Assembly (NCBI GenBank): GCA_013407085.1
Contig: JACCGJ010008482.1
Span: 1-64,000 of the forward strand
Direction of reading: 5' to 3'
Source of the DNA: Atriophallophorus winterbourni
Taxonomy: Eukaryota; Platyhelminthes; Trematoda; Plagiorchiida; Microphallidae
DNA length: 64,000 nt
The translations under genes were made by a program, and so were the position numbers. Shown piece by piece: positions 26,530-39,451 of the stretch (within the stretch, counting starts at the first letter, position 1; every line of letters starts with the position of its first letter). The notes beneath the pieces were generated by a model that was given only the letters and a program-made list of their open reading frames with translations, had not been told where the DNA came from and did no database searches.

Positions 26530-27500
26530 ATGCCTTCAGATGGATTCGAATACATGTGTGAGCCAATCAGTGACATGTATTGATTTTTTGAAGGGCATTT
26601 TGATCATAGGTCACCTTTATCATTTTATAGTTTAGCTTGCTGCACGAGCGCACCTCTTGTAAATTCGAACTTTTTGGCCGGAGTGCAGTTGTGGAACAAT
26701 GCGATGCGGGTCTGTAAGGCTGCATCACTCCAAACATCATATAATATTATTGCAAAACTGAATGGAAGGGTTTATCAGTGTTGGTCAAAAAACCACATAG
26801 TTATGCAGAGTTCGTCACGATAAGCAGAGTTAGCAGGCATCCGGAAAGAACAATCTTGTTGCAAGTTATGTTTCTTGGATGAATGGTAGGCGGCTTATGT
26901 ATCACGATTCTGCATACACCTCGCAAATTCCATGTGGTTTCAGATCATTGTGCAGATATCGAAATTCCTCCCAAAAACAAAGGTTATCGAACCAGATCTG
27001 AAGGAAGAATTTCTGAAAATGCAATTAATACTAAGCTGCAATTAATAAAAAGTTGCTCACAGAAATGGAAGTTAGAGGTTAAACTCTATTTACTGAACTG
27101 AAACCCCACACTACTTTCTGTATGCGATGTTGGATTCTGATATAACAACACTAATAAAGACGTTATAATTGTTTATCCAAACAGTTATTATAAGAACACA
27201 CTTTCTTTTAATATCTGCATACTATTGCAAATGTGGTAAAAGATTACGAGTTTGAAGTTGGAATGAGACGATATCAAACCAATCGAAATTGACTGCATAT
27301 CACGAACAGAAATAAGAATATTTTTCAACTCATTCATTTGATCTGGGAATGTTAATTCTCGATTTTAATTAATTGAGGAAAATGCTTAAAAATATGAAGA
27401 GAGAGTGACTACATATATGCTGAAACAAAAAAATAATATTGATGAATGTTTTTCAGAAATTAAATACACAATCCCACACTAGTATTTCAATCTTACAAAC
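26530..27500. other. Interval without gene; one decayed LINE end
   Basis: Only one segment is interpretable: 26,660-26,770 on plus reads FLAGVQLWNNAMRVCKAASL, resembling the FF.VRV..LWN.LP terminal motif of CR1-like ORF2. The rest is A+T-rich sequence with no matches I could find elsewhere in the window. Confidence 0.35.
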
Positions 27501-27504
27501 AATA

Positions 27505-28200
27505 GTTTATAATAATAATAATATATATTCTTGGATATCCATGGCATGCAATACATGATCAGTTTATCAAATTTGAACAGCAAAAGAAAATAGTACAGTG
27601 CAAGTGACCGAAGTGAGCGGGATTTTTAAACATTTTTTCCGTTCAATAAGGGAAATTAATATACAGTAGGTAAGAAAAAAAATTATCAATGTCTAATAGA
27701 AATGAAATTTCATTTAAATTATGTCAAGATTTACGAATGGCAAGGATGCAAGAAACAATGGAGAACAGAAATGGAAGGTAATTATGGAAAAAGTGGTGCG
27801 CGAATTGTAATGATGTTGTCATGAAAAATTGATAAATAAATTATATATGAATAAGTTCATGTTTTTACGGAAAGTTTGAATGAGAAGATTGAAAAGGGAA
27901 CGTAAATCCATCGGAATAAGAAAATCTAAGAAATTTTGGGGATAAGAGAGGGTGTGGCTAATAGCAGGGAGTAGGCAGTAGGCTGCTGTGCTCCAATACA
28001 CTTGAAGAATTGTCGACCAATCAAACCAAAACGTGTTTACCAGCCGGATTTTCGTTATCTGCAGGAGAATGAATCGCATACGGAACAAATCCCGGCGGAT
28101 AGATTTCGAGCCAATTACAGTGATGGTTGGTTAGTCGAAGACACTGGAATATAATGAAAGATTTTCTCTTCACCAGCACGGTGAGAGGTCATCAAAGTAA
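27505..28200 (+). repeat. R5 repeat, solitary copy
   Basis: Matches 12,985-13,700 in order, including the CCGAAGTGAGCGG variant of the GC-rich core near 27,608, and is the reverse complement of 17,030-17,705. No LINE D sequence precedes it. The following 28,200-28,500 stretch is unique, with short imperfect repeats of GAATCGGC-like sequence and no gene. Confidence 0.65.
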
Positions 28201-28849
28201 AATAGTACATCATTTAAGAAATAAGAATGTTCAGCTGCCGAATCACGGAATCGGCTGCTGAATCTACGGCATCAGCAAGTGGTAGAAATTGAGTCTACAT
28301 TTTCAGCAATCGAGGCTATTGCGTGGGATCAGCAACCGAAAGGCCCTTCACGGAATCGGCAAATTGATTGCTGTGTGATCACAATATATAAATTGAGAAA
28401 AGTGATTATAATCTCCTGCCGCGCAAACGATTGTTGTAGGACTAAATTCGTAAGTATAATAGAATACAAAAAAGTACTTCCTACGAAATTTCGATTGATA
28501 ACCTTCTAGGGCCCTATTTGAAAAGCATTGTATATGTAAGTTTTTCATCGAGACTTCCCTGCGTTCGGCAACATACATATGCCACACATTACTCCAGCTT
28601 TCTACCGGCATGTCTTTATTCATCAAAGACAACCAGCAGTTGAATGTTACTCGAGATACTTATGAAGTATATTAAATTCTTGAAGAATATGACACAAGAA
28701 TGTTATGTCTCGAAAATCGAATTTCTTTTTTTGGACAGGTGGATTCTAATGTAGCCAATCAAAGTGTGATGATCAGAATAGTGAATTACCTTGTTTTCGA
28801 ACTTGGAACTAAAAAAAACGTTTACAAAGCAACAGGTGTCCTATATATA

Positions 28850-29395
28850 CTGAAACTGGTATTTGGGAAATATTCGCACAACATATTTCCAAGGTTCATG
28901 AATACATATTTGAGACCAGTCATCGAATGCGTTGTGCAGATATAGTCTCTGTGGGTAAAGAAGTATTTTGAAATTTTGCGGTGAATCTATCACCAATCAA
29001 CAAAACTAATTCTTCGTATCAGAATTACAATGAAGGAAGGATTGCTCGACTGAATCTGTCCAAAGTTCTCTATCGACGAATCTAAAGAAACCTTATCTTA
29101 ATTTTAAAACATCCCTTACCTCGAACCATTCTTAAATATCTCCTCAAACGTCTCATGAAGACATTAAATGTTGTCAAAGTATTACGTTGTCTAAAATTCG
29201 ATGACTTCTCTAGGTTCCGTCCTTCAGTTGATATACGAAGGCACAGTCTTGAGCTAAGTAATCAGCACACCATTCTGGTATCCATAACCGACTTATTTAG
29301 CAAACTTCTAGTAAACGCCTGGAACTCACTTTCTGCAGAACAAACCTCGGCAATTTTAGTAAATGCGTTCAAACATGGGCTGATAGAATGATAAT
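28850..29395 (+). pseudogene. CR1-like LINE (family D), C-terminal RT fragment
   Basis: The 29,155-29,391 frame is open and reads DIRRHSLELSNQHTILVSIT, then LLVNAWNSLSAEQTS and VNAFKHGL, a clear LINE C-terminal motif, ending at a TGA that overlaps the (TAA)n-like tail. Upstream frames at 28,860-29,060 hold the NTYLRPVIE segment with a stop soon after. This is the best view of the family D terminus. Catalytic RT motifs are not included. Confidence 0.8.
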
Positions 29396-30200
29396 AACAA
29401 TAAATTCTTGGTCAACCAATGAATACAATATATTATCATTTTACGGAAACCTGTACTGCAATGAAAATTCGGATAGTTTAAATGACTGAAGAAAGCGGAA
29501 TTATTAAAAACAGATTTTACGTTAAATAATGGAAAGGAAAATACAGTTTGTGAGAAAAAATTTCTGAATGTCAGATGACAATATATTTCCTTTAAAATAA
29601 TGTCAAATTTGACGAACGGCGAGGATACGGAGAAATGAAGAGCATAAATCTGAGGTTAATATGGGGAAAATGGTGCAAATAGTAATGCAATTGTCATAAT
29701 TAAATAAATAAGTAAAGTTAGTAAATATATGCATAAATTGACGTTTTTAGATATGGTTGGTTAAGGAAAATGAAGCATATACATAATTGCTTCAAAATTA
29801 TAAAATGTGGAACAAATGATAGGGATAAGAAAGGGTGAGGTATAAATTTAATGGTGGTTGGGCCCGTTGTATGATCCACGAATGTTAAAGAATTGTCAAC
29901 GAATAGAACCAAAAGTTGTTCATCAGCCGGTTTTTTGTTATCTGCAGGAGGGTGAAGCGGTTTGTAATTTCAATTTTTTTTCAAATGTATTTCCATGTCC
30001 ATTGATGTTTGTTTCAAACAACGACTATTAAACAATATACGTTTTCCGCGCGCGTTCTTATTGTGTTTTGTTCGCTGGTGCTGTATTATTGCGTGTTTGT
30101 GAAATACGACGGTTAACGTCAAAATTGACGTGTGACCGCATTTTCAGCTTCGTCACTTATCACTGCCGTTCAACGCGACGCACCGACGCGTGAAACATGG
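29385..30200 (+). repeat. R5 repeat, copy in second partial plus unit
   Basis: Collinear with 4,160-4,945 and 12,985-13,775; the GC-rich core is degraded here near 29,483. Confidence 0.7.
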
Positions 30201-30574
30201 AAAAGTTAAGATAAAAATCTAGAGATATAAAAAAGTCACTAAATCATAGCTTCTAATTTGAGTCGAAAATGTTTTCCGATCAACGCAACGACAGTCCTTA
30301 TCTGTGCTGATGTGTGTCCGATTCTCAAATATTTAATGTTTCCACGTAACCATTATATGATCTTAACGAGGAAATGGCGCTAAGACTTGCACATAAGTTG
30401 GATTAAGAGCCAATGTGAAAATACGATCTCGAAGGAATAACTGCCTTGTAGATTTATCTACTGCTTGGAAAAGAGAGGAAAATTTTCTAGTGATATCAGT
30501 GGGATTTTCAGCATATACAAGGCACCTCAAACAAACCAGCTTTACGTATATTTTTAGGAGGCACAGGGAAGCTT

Positions 30575-31440
30575 AAATAAAAGCCAATCCACACACCAAG
30601 GTCTTTCTCTTAAGTAACCCATGAAAGTTGCTGAGATCATAGAGAGTATGTAAATTCGAATGATTTACCCACGTTTAACATTCTACATTTTTGAATTTCG
30701 TATATTAGCCAGTTTGCCAAGAATAGCATAATATTCACTTAAGAAGTTCAACATTTTACATTTCACAGAATTAAATGGAAACTCATTTGACTGGGTCTAA
30801 CGAAATAATTCACACAGATCCCGTTGTAATGCAATAGAGTAATCAACACACCTGACACATTTCCATATTTTAATACTACTGGCGAATAGAATCAAGTTGC
30901 ATATAATATCCTCTACTTTATTGTTCACAACAAAACCAGAACACTTCTAAGCACTACGCGTTTCGGAATTCCACTCCCTACGTTCATTTTTCTCGATAAT
31001 ATACTGTGAACGCGAACATGAGCGTGTCCATCAGTAAGATACTCCCTTATCCGTTTCAGCAACATTCCTGTTATTTCATAAGATTCGAGCTTTTTAATTA
31101 GAATGTCATGGTTGAGTCTATTGAAAGCTTTTCGAGATATCGATGTAGCAAGCACGTACAGCTTCAGGTTCATATAGTGCCTTGGTACAATCATCAAACT
31201 TTGTAAGAAGGTTAGATAAACAGCAACGATCTCTTCAAAAACCGTGTTGTGCTGCGGTCAGTATATTTTTTTTCCGAAATGTTCTCTAATGCGTGCAGTC
31301 ACGATGCGTTTTATTATTTTATAAATCACTGAAGGTAGCGTTATCGTTCTATATTTTGTTGTATGAACATTTAACACCTGTGGATGCAACAGAAAGTGAA
31401 TGACGGACAGAGGGCTCGATTGCGTGAGATAATTATTCGA
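30575..31440 (-). pseudogene. LINE B reverse transcriptase fragment, catalytically dead
   Basis: Minus-strand translation follows the LINE B RT closely. RIVTARIREHF is identical to LINE B near 57,260; ILTAAQHGF and CCLSNLLT follow, then RLNHDILIKKLESYEITG near 31,090. The next catalytic box reads LILFASSIKIW where LINE B has LILFADDIKIW, so both aspartates are changed to serine. Frameshifts lie near the SGVPQG box. The fragment starts inside RT and ends before the C-terminus, abutting LINE C sequence at 30,575. Its plus-strand neighbours belong to the composite unit. Confidence 0.8.
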
Positions 31441-31760
31441 TAGAGTTTAGCCTTAGAATGTTCATCTTTAAAAATGTGAAAGCTTGGTATATTGATTACA
31501 ATATAAATTCAAGAATGTTTTAATATTTTTATATTAGAGTTATAATCTTTTTTGTGTGTTATGCAAAACTGAAAGCCGAATGGTTTTGCGATATTCGCGT
31601 GATTGAATATTTATTGTGAACCTTTTGCAGTTAGATTGCGAATACACACAAACGAGCATGCTTATCAACTCGCGAGAAACCACGAGTTTGTTATTTCAGA
31701 ATGTGGTGTGATCAATCGTGTTCATGTATGTATTATAATTGCAGTGACTTCAAGCGGCTC
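31440..31760. other. Gap between LINE B fragment and inverted unit
   Basis: I see no gene or repeat match here. Unit copy 3 starts at about 31,760, where sequence begins to match the reverse complement of 19,385 downward. Confidence 0.4.
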
Positions 31761-34629
31761 AATATAAACATGTGAAGGTTTTGTTGGTAAAATCTACAGA
31801 TACAAACTGGTTGGTTGTGTTTGTGCACAGATATCATTAATCGAATCTTTTTAAGCGGTAAATGCATCATGCCTATAGATTAGATTTATTGTCTTGGAAA
31901 CCGTGTATCTTCTAACGAACTCCATTTAGAACACAATAGTCTTGAAACTCAAATGGAACTGAAATCGCCAAATTCTTTTTGTGAAATTCGATCGGCAATG
32001 GTACTGTTATAATATAATTCTAAATTCATCGCAAATTTTGAAACTGTTGCTAATTCATTGTTTACATTACACAATGCTACAGCGTTCAATGTGTACTCAC
32101 GATTATGAAAAGTCATTGCGGGATCATTTATTCATATTGCAATACAGTGTTTTACTCATGTAGTTTACCCCAAATTTGAGTTCTGTTTTAATAACAGATT
32201 CTTCTCTCATGGAATTGGTACTGTTTCGGAGCAACACGTTGATCAGCTATTCGAATTTACTTCATAGCCATTGGCTTGTGAAGCCTAGCAACGTAATAAT
32301 ATATATCTCAGTGAAATATCCTTACACAAATATTATGCTCCGGCTTTAATCGATTCGTATTTATTTATTTATGACCATGTGTCTTCCTTAGTGCTATATG
32401 AAAATCGAATATCAAAATGCGCAAGTTGCGATACTTTTTAGACTAAGAGCTGTTGTGAGTGATAATTGGACCCACTTCTTTTGTTCACCAGTTACTCAGT
32501 GGATACATTCACTCGGCATATGTTTACTGCACCCAGACATCAACAGTCGCATGGATATGCACGAATATTTTTATGTACGATAAAACGTGCGATTTCCTAT
32601 TGTTCCCCAACTACTTTTATTGAACATTTTAGTTTTATTGACTATTTATTGCGTTAATTCGGTAATATAAAAACTTAAATCGGATCTATGTGTGTAAGTA
32701 AATAACTGCCAACCATAGACAACATTATAAACATGAACATAAACACAATGGTCGTTTGAAGAAATCACATATGGTTAGTTGTGCTTTGTCTAAACACATT
32801 TAACTATTATTTCAATGCACCCAATAATTGTGTATCTTATCACCGTTTGTTAGCTCTGTATTCTCGTTTCCAATCATATATATCATGCTGTTTCACATAG
32901 AGATAAATTGTAGCATATTGTGATTTTGGGCCGCACAACATAATCGAAACTTCTGAATATGATTTACTCATCCTGCCATTCTAACGGAGGTTGCTATGCG
33001 CAACCTGACTTATTAGTCTACCTTTCTTGCATATCAAGACTGTCTACATTTGATTTGTAAGTGAAAACGGAAAATGAATTTGTTTTTCTTCATATACACA
33101 ACCCACACAACATCGAACGTTTGTAACAATATCGTCAGCCCATCGGGAGAACGATATTGAAGCGTCCTGTGCAGATTAGAGTCAACATCATAGCTGGAGT
33201 CAAAAGGGTTGCTAAATGTTCTAGTTACGAGAAAAAGCTCGATAGATTGCTGATTTTATCGAGATCATTTCGAGTATTTAGAGAGTATCATGTACAGCGA
33301 AGGCAAGTATTAATAAACATATACGATATAAGATAGTGAGAGAGAAAACGTGAAGATGTTTAATCTGACCGCTTTTGAAAGCTTCATCATGACACATTAT
33401 AATTCTAACTTTATCCCGAAACATAATTGCAAATCGAGTCGCATAAGAAAATAGTTGAAAACGCGAAATTTGGCATGGGCTATTCAAAATGAAATCAGAA
33501 CTGATTCGAAGAGAGATGGATAGAAAATATTACCAACTTCAGCTGGCATTAAGAATGCAGCAAAATAATAAACTGATATATCAAAACGAAAACAACCGTA
33601 CGAAGCGGAAACCCGTTGGTTACCATCATTTAAGGTAATTCGAGGATTTCAACGGTCTAAAAGCAACCTTAAGAACAACCATAGGGGGGTAAAAGATTTG
33701 AGTTTATAAAAATGATATAATTCGAGTGTTCAAACTAGAATGGGAATTAGATCGAGCAGTATATAAGTGTTTGGTGAACGAAGTATTCAATAATAACTAA
33801 TTGAACGTTTTCCATTATGCACAATCATCTAAGAAAGCAACAATACACTCGCCTCAACACATAACATAACTTTATATCATTTGATCGCTCTATAAAATAT
33901 GGAAATGTCTAATTGAATAACCTTAGGATAAGAAATCCAATGGATGGAAAAAAATCTGAAATTTGTTGAACAGCAAGTTTTGTTTTAGTGATAATTTTAT
34001 TCGTCCTATTGTTTTACCGTCAAATTTTTAACGCGGAATAGGCAAAGGCAGGAGATGACAACACGTGACGGAGAGATACGTGTAGCTTTTAGGTTTACAT
34101 TTTGCGTGTAACGGTATACTGAACGTGATATTCTATCAATAAATATTAACAATATAATTGAATATGGAGAAGAGAATAATGTAAATACTAGCTAACTTTT
34201 TCAGTTGCGGGTTCGTTTTGCGTTTCAGCTAACAATTATAATTTTTTAGGCGTATGTTTTTCTCCATCGCATTGCTCCTTTGATATAATTTAAATCAATG
34301 AGGTTTACCGATAAAGATAAGAGAATCAAGTTTGATAATGTGAGGACGATTGTGTACTGGAAAAACGAATGAATTCTGCCGGCAAATGATTGAATTCCTC
34401 GAGTCTTACAAACAACAGGTTACCTATAGTTTGCTGAAAAAATAGGTGATATCGTACGCACTCATAATTACCCATGTGATCCCTGATCCTTGAGCCAAAT
34501 AAATAACCGTTTTCGAGAATCGACTTTACATGTGTCAATTGGACGACCCGTATGAAGATATTTTGCATTTGAACTACTGACAAATGACAAGTAGGCAGAT
34601 ATATTTTCACAGCACAGATGACTTTGAAA

Positions 34630-35010
34630 GTTTGTTGAAGAAGAAGAAGAAGAAAAATGGCTATACTCGAGTACACGAATTTTCAGCGATACAATTAATT
34701 CGACCACACGTAATAAAATGTACATTTAAAAAAATACATGTGAAATAAGGATGATCCCACTTCAGTTATTATACTGTCAGTTTCTTCCTCAAATGGAGAA
34801 TAACTTATGATTAGCGTGATTTAGGTCACCAGCAAAAGTTTTGGTAGGGAGCAAGTTCATTGAGATTTTCATCACAAAATGCAGGAAAATTGTGAGCAGG
34901 ACAGTTGGGGACGATATACACATTTGAAAGAATAAATGAATGAAAGTTTGTTAGATAAACGCCGTGGTTTGCATTCAACAGCAAGAAACGAGTCTTCTGG
35001 TTTTTCGGAG
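34630..35010 (-). pseudogene. L2-like LINE remnant, sister of 21,302-22,205
   Basis: Occupies the same site in the unit as 21,302-22,205 and shares its (GAA)n end and the start of the endonuclease, but a further deletion removes most of the interior. The shared site shows that the partial inverted copy and copy 3 descend from one unit that had already received the insertion. Confidence 0.65.
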
Positions 35011-35049
35011 GTAAATGACGTTTCTTGGACTCCTAGTAGCGTATCTAAC

Positions 35050-36450
35050 CTCCGAAATCGAGCAACGAATAATCAAAGCAAAAAACATTAATCTTTTGTG
35101 TATAGCTGATAAATAGCCGTTGGATGTAATCAAACGGTCAATCCGTTGTCATAACGGCCTTCCGGATGACTCAGCAACACTCACCAGGCTTACTAAATCA
35201 TCTATTGCAAGACGCACCCACTTCCTTATCAAATTTGAAAACCATGGTTATGCTTCTCAGATCTTAAAAAAACAAGTTCTAGCTACTGTTCCATGATTCT
35301 CAAATGTGCTGCTTAAACATGACAACACAGCCCTACAACGTACATTTACCCACAAGATTCCCACGCTGGTGAGACAAAACAGTCAATCACCATCTTGTAA
35401 CAACAAGACTTCTAATCCGTCAAACATACGTGTACTAGCTGATAATGTAAGTATCACCTTAGACACCGGATGACCTATTGTACCGCAGGTCATTGCTAAC
35501 ACACAAACTGTCCCTTGCTCGCAAATTAAGGATAACATAATATATAAACCTCCAACGTTAAGAGCAAAAGCCCCACTTCTCAACTAACTGCCAAGTATTA
35601 AGCCTTGTATGAATGGCACTTTTCACAACAGAAATTATTGTTATTCTGGAAAAAGGTCTCACCAATGACCTATGCACGATCCCACGATCAATTATTATGT
35701 TCCTTCAACTTACAATTTTCCTAGGCCTTCTGCATCGTGGTCCAACCCCCACTCCAAGCAGCATGATGGCAATCCACAATACCTTTGATTAAAACGAAAC
35801 ATTTATATCCTTCATACGCCCCTAGCCAGACATAACCACACTATTTCCAACCTTCAAAATTTCCCATAGAGTTTTCACAAATTCTACAGGATGTATCATT
35901 ATCTAGTTGCAAATCTCCGACACCTATCATTAATGACTTTCTTTGTTCGTACCCTATCCGCATCCTACTTTTCAACGCGAGATACATTACTTATAAAATA
36001 TCTGATCTTCAATTTTCCCTGATAAGATAATAAAGCTTTTATGTAAGCTTCCTCGGTCCCTCCTACAAATATACGCAAAGCTGGTATGTTTAAGATACCT
36101 TATATGTGCTGAAAATCCCAGTGATATTTCTAGAAATTTCTCCTCTTTTTCCGAAGCCATCAACATACAAGCTTACAACCGAGCAGTAGATAAATCTACA
36201 AGGCAGTTATTCCTACGAGATCTTATTTTCACAATGGGTCCTAATCCAACTTATGTGCAAGTCATAACGCCCCTTTCTCGTTGGGATCATATAATGGTTA
36301 CGTGAAAACATTAAATATTTGAGATTCGGACACACATCAGCACAGATAATGACTGTATTTGCGTTGATCGGAAAAACTTTTTGACTCTAATTAGTAGCTT
36401 TGATTTTACTGACTTCTTGATATCTCCAGATTTTTTATATTATCTCTTCC
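35050..36450 (+). pseudogene. CR1-like LINE (family C) in inverted unit
   Basis: Reverse complement of 4,960-6,500 and 13,790-15,500. The endonuclease part lies at about 35,930-36,450, heavily decayed, and ORF1 remnant precedes it. It stops at the R5 repeat as in the other units. Confidence 0.55.
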
Positions 36451-36454
36451 ATAT

Positions 36455-37255
36455 TTTGCCCGTTGGTGCGTCGCTTTGAACGTCATAGATAATTAACGAA
36501 GGTGAAAATGCGGCCTCATATCATTTTTGCTGTTAACCATCGTATTTCACAAAAACGCGATAATACAACACAAGCGAACAAAGTAGAATGAGAACGCGTG
36601 CGAAAATCGTATATTGTTTAATATTCGTTGTTTGAAACAAGCATCGATGGAAATGGAAATACATTTGATAAAAAACTGATATTAAAAATCGCTTCACACT
36701 ACTGCAGATAACGGAAAGTCAGCTGATGAACAACTTTTGGTTCTATTCGTGGACAATACACTAACATTTGTGGATCATACAACGATCCCCACCACCATTC
36801 CATTTATACCTCACCTATTCTCATTCAACACAATTTTTCCACTTTTTCTAATTTTGAAGCATTTATGTACATTCTTCATTTTCCTCAACCAACCATATCG
36901 AAAAACGTCAATTTATGCATAAATAATTTATTTGTTCAATTGTGACAATTTCATTACTATTTGCACCACTTTCCCCGTAATTACCTTCCATTTCTGCTCT
37001 CCATTTCTTCGTATCCTTGCAATTAGTCAATCCTGACAATATTTTAAATGAAATATATTGCCATCTGTCATTCAGGATTTTTTCTCACAAACTGAATTTT
37101 CCTAATCATCATTGAATGTAAAAAAGCCTTTCAAATTTCGCTCGCTTCGGTCATTTGAACTATCTGATTTTTCATCTTTGTTCACATTTCGCTAACATGA
37201 TAATGTATTGTATTCCTTGGTTGACGAATAATATATTATTATTATTATCGTTCAA
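36455..37255 (-). repeat. R5 repeat, copy in inverted unit
   Basis: Reverse complement of 4,160-4,945. The GC-rich core reads TTCGCTCGCTTCGGTC here near 37,136-37,152, as at 19,467-19,482. Confidence 0.7.
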
Positions 37256-37530
37256 TCAGCCCATTTTTGAACACATTTACTGAAGTTCCCGAGATTAGTT
37301 CTACAAGAAGTGAGTTCCACGCGTTCTCTACAATGTTGCCAAACAAATGCGTTCTGGATTCCAGCTTGGTGTGCTGTTTACTAAACTTAAGACTGTGCGT
37401 TTGTAAACCAACTAAACGAGAGAACCTTAGGAAGTCATCGAATTTGAGACAACTTAAACATTTGACAACCTTAAATGTCACTATAAGACATTTAAGGAGA
37501 CATTTGAGGATGGTTCGATAGATGGATTTT
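37245..37530 (-). pseudogene. CR1-like LINE (family D), C-terminal fragment
   Basis: The minus frame 37,481-37,245 reads LSCLKFDDFLRFSRLVG, THSLKFSKQHTKLESRTHLF, VENAWNSLLVE and VFKNGLIE, matching 29,155-29,391. The more upstream part found in units 1 and 2 is missing. Confidence 0.75.
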
Positions 37531-39451
37531 TTTCAAAATTAAGATAATGTTCCATGCGAATGTTATTCGGTGCACCAGAATGGTTTCGCGTTCAAATATA
37601 TATTGTACAGTTCCCCTATGATATGCCTTCTTATCATTAATAAAAATGATTTCTCAATGATTTTCGCCGTGCGGTTCCAAGAAAATTTGACAAAATATTT
37701 ATTTCATAGTTTCAGGTACTACAGCTTTTTTATAGAAATCATTTTGCAAAGATGAACATAAAAGCGTGATGTTTTTTCACCATTGGCTGATATGCAGTAT
37801 ACCCTATCAAGCTATATCTACATGAATTTTTTTACATAAACACGACAAAAGTTTAACCCTCACCCTTGACAAGTATTTAGAATATTAAAAAAACACTTGG
37901 TTATGATGTGCCAGAATGTATTTGACGTGAAAAATATCACGGAACTATTTTTTTGGCTTCTTTACTTCGGGTTTCTGGAATGAAGAATGTGTATAATAAT
38001 TATATGAGTGTGTAATCAGCATAATCTTCTGAGTTCTGTGTTATGAGTTCTGATATATTTCCATGGCACAACATTTAATTGAACACTTCAATTTCGTAAA
38101 CAATGAAGCTCAGTTTCTGCGGATAATCTAATCGAATAATGCGACATATTTCCACCCTTTTCTGTGCTTGTCATCGTGGTGTAATTTAATCTAAGATCAG
38201 TCACACACAAAATTTACAATTTATCTCTGAAAATAGTATGATAACTGTGTAAACAAGGTGACAGAATTCACTGATTTGAGCATTGCACTTTGATTCACTA
38301 AACTAAAATCCATTCGTCCAAAAAATGAATTCTATCACTGAGTAATGTCCTAAATTTTGTCATTCGATAAACTAAAATTACTTGCTAGTTATACATAGGA
38401 TTCATAAGTCATGTTCTTTATGAATTCCCTATATTTCATCAGTATCTTCAGGCACATTCAACAACTGGTTGGACTGTGATGACCGAATTTATGCCGTAGA
38501 ATGCTTGGGTAGTGTGTGGCATACGTATGTTGCTGAACGCTGGGAATTTTCCATGAAAAACGTTCCTATACGTCCTTTTCCAAATGAGGCCCTAGAATTA
38601 TCAAACGAAATTATAGGAAGAAGACTTTAGTTTTCTATTATGCTTTCACGACGTTATTCATACAACGATCCTATGCGCTGCAATACGATAATATTAATTT
38701 CTATATTCAAAATCAGTGATTGATGAGAATCATCACTAAATGAATTGCGTAAACGAAGCAAACCTAGACAATTGTTTGGTTTTTATGAGGTGAAACAGTA
38801 AATATTTTCTCAGCGTAAAATTTCCATCGTTCTTCAGAGAACTGCCAACCATTGTGATTGCCGGGAGACAGATTGTCACTCTCAAAATTGACTGTTAATT
38901 TTGTTATATGCGCGACATATTCAAGTAATGATCGTTTAATTTCACTGCGCTGCAACGAATTGGAATTAGAGGTTTTAATAAGGTGCTCCAGTTTCGAATA
39001 GTGCAAAGTTTAAAATTCAAAATAAACTTTGATATTTTGATCGTTCAACAAAAATGGCTGTAAAACGGATACTAAATTTAGATGGATTAGGTGTTTCGTA
39101 ATTATACAACACTGTTGGGTTCGGGAAACACATTTAAATTTACACATCAATGTGTGAAAAAACCTTTGAACTTTTATAGGCCAAATAGACTAATAAAAAA
39201 AAACTCTTTTTTCATTAAGCAAGCCATGTCATTATGATAAATTTACAACACTAAGTATCATGGTGCTATCTCAAATCGTTAGAGCGCCGCGGAAAATTCG
39301 TTTTGTAGGAAACTTACGAAAGTGCATACGTGAGCTGAACGATATATAATAAAAAAAATAAACTGGTGTTCACAAAATTCAAAAATTACTTAATTCAGAT
39401 TCGAGACAATTGCTAAATTTATTAGGGATAGGCAAAGTAATGAAAAAATAA

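Larger units (their letters stand above)
22580..26530 (+). repeat. Composite unit, partial plus copy with variable block
   Basis: Begins at a sharp junction (compare 1,357) and runs collinear with copies 1 and 2 to the segment matching 12,480. It holds the variable block (about 22,880-24,505), which is close to identical with the inverted copy at 39,400-41,060. Beyond the exon-like open blocks annotated separately, no gene is seen. Confidence 0.8.
28520..30575 (+). repeat. Composite unit, second partial plus copy
   Basis: Segments in unit order: 28,520-28,700 (matches about 2,360-2,510), LINE D (28,850-29,395), R5 (29,385-30,200) and a piece of minus-strand LINE C endonuclease (30,210-30,575). 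It is cut on the right by the LINE B fragment. Confidence 0.75.

Noticed and set aside
19386..31760. Possible LTR retrotransposon from the inverted and direct repeats
   Set aside because: No LTR pair, primer-binding site, gag or integrase motif; repeats are copies of the composite unit.
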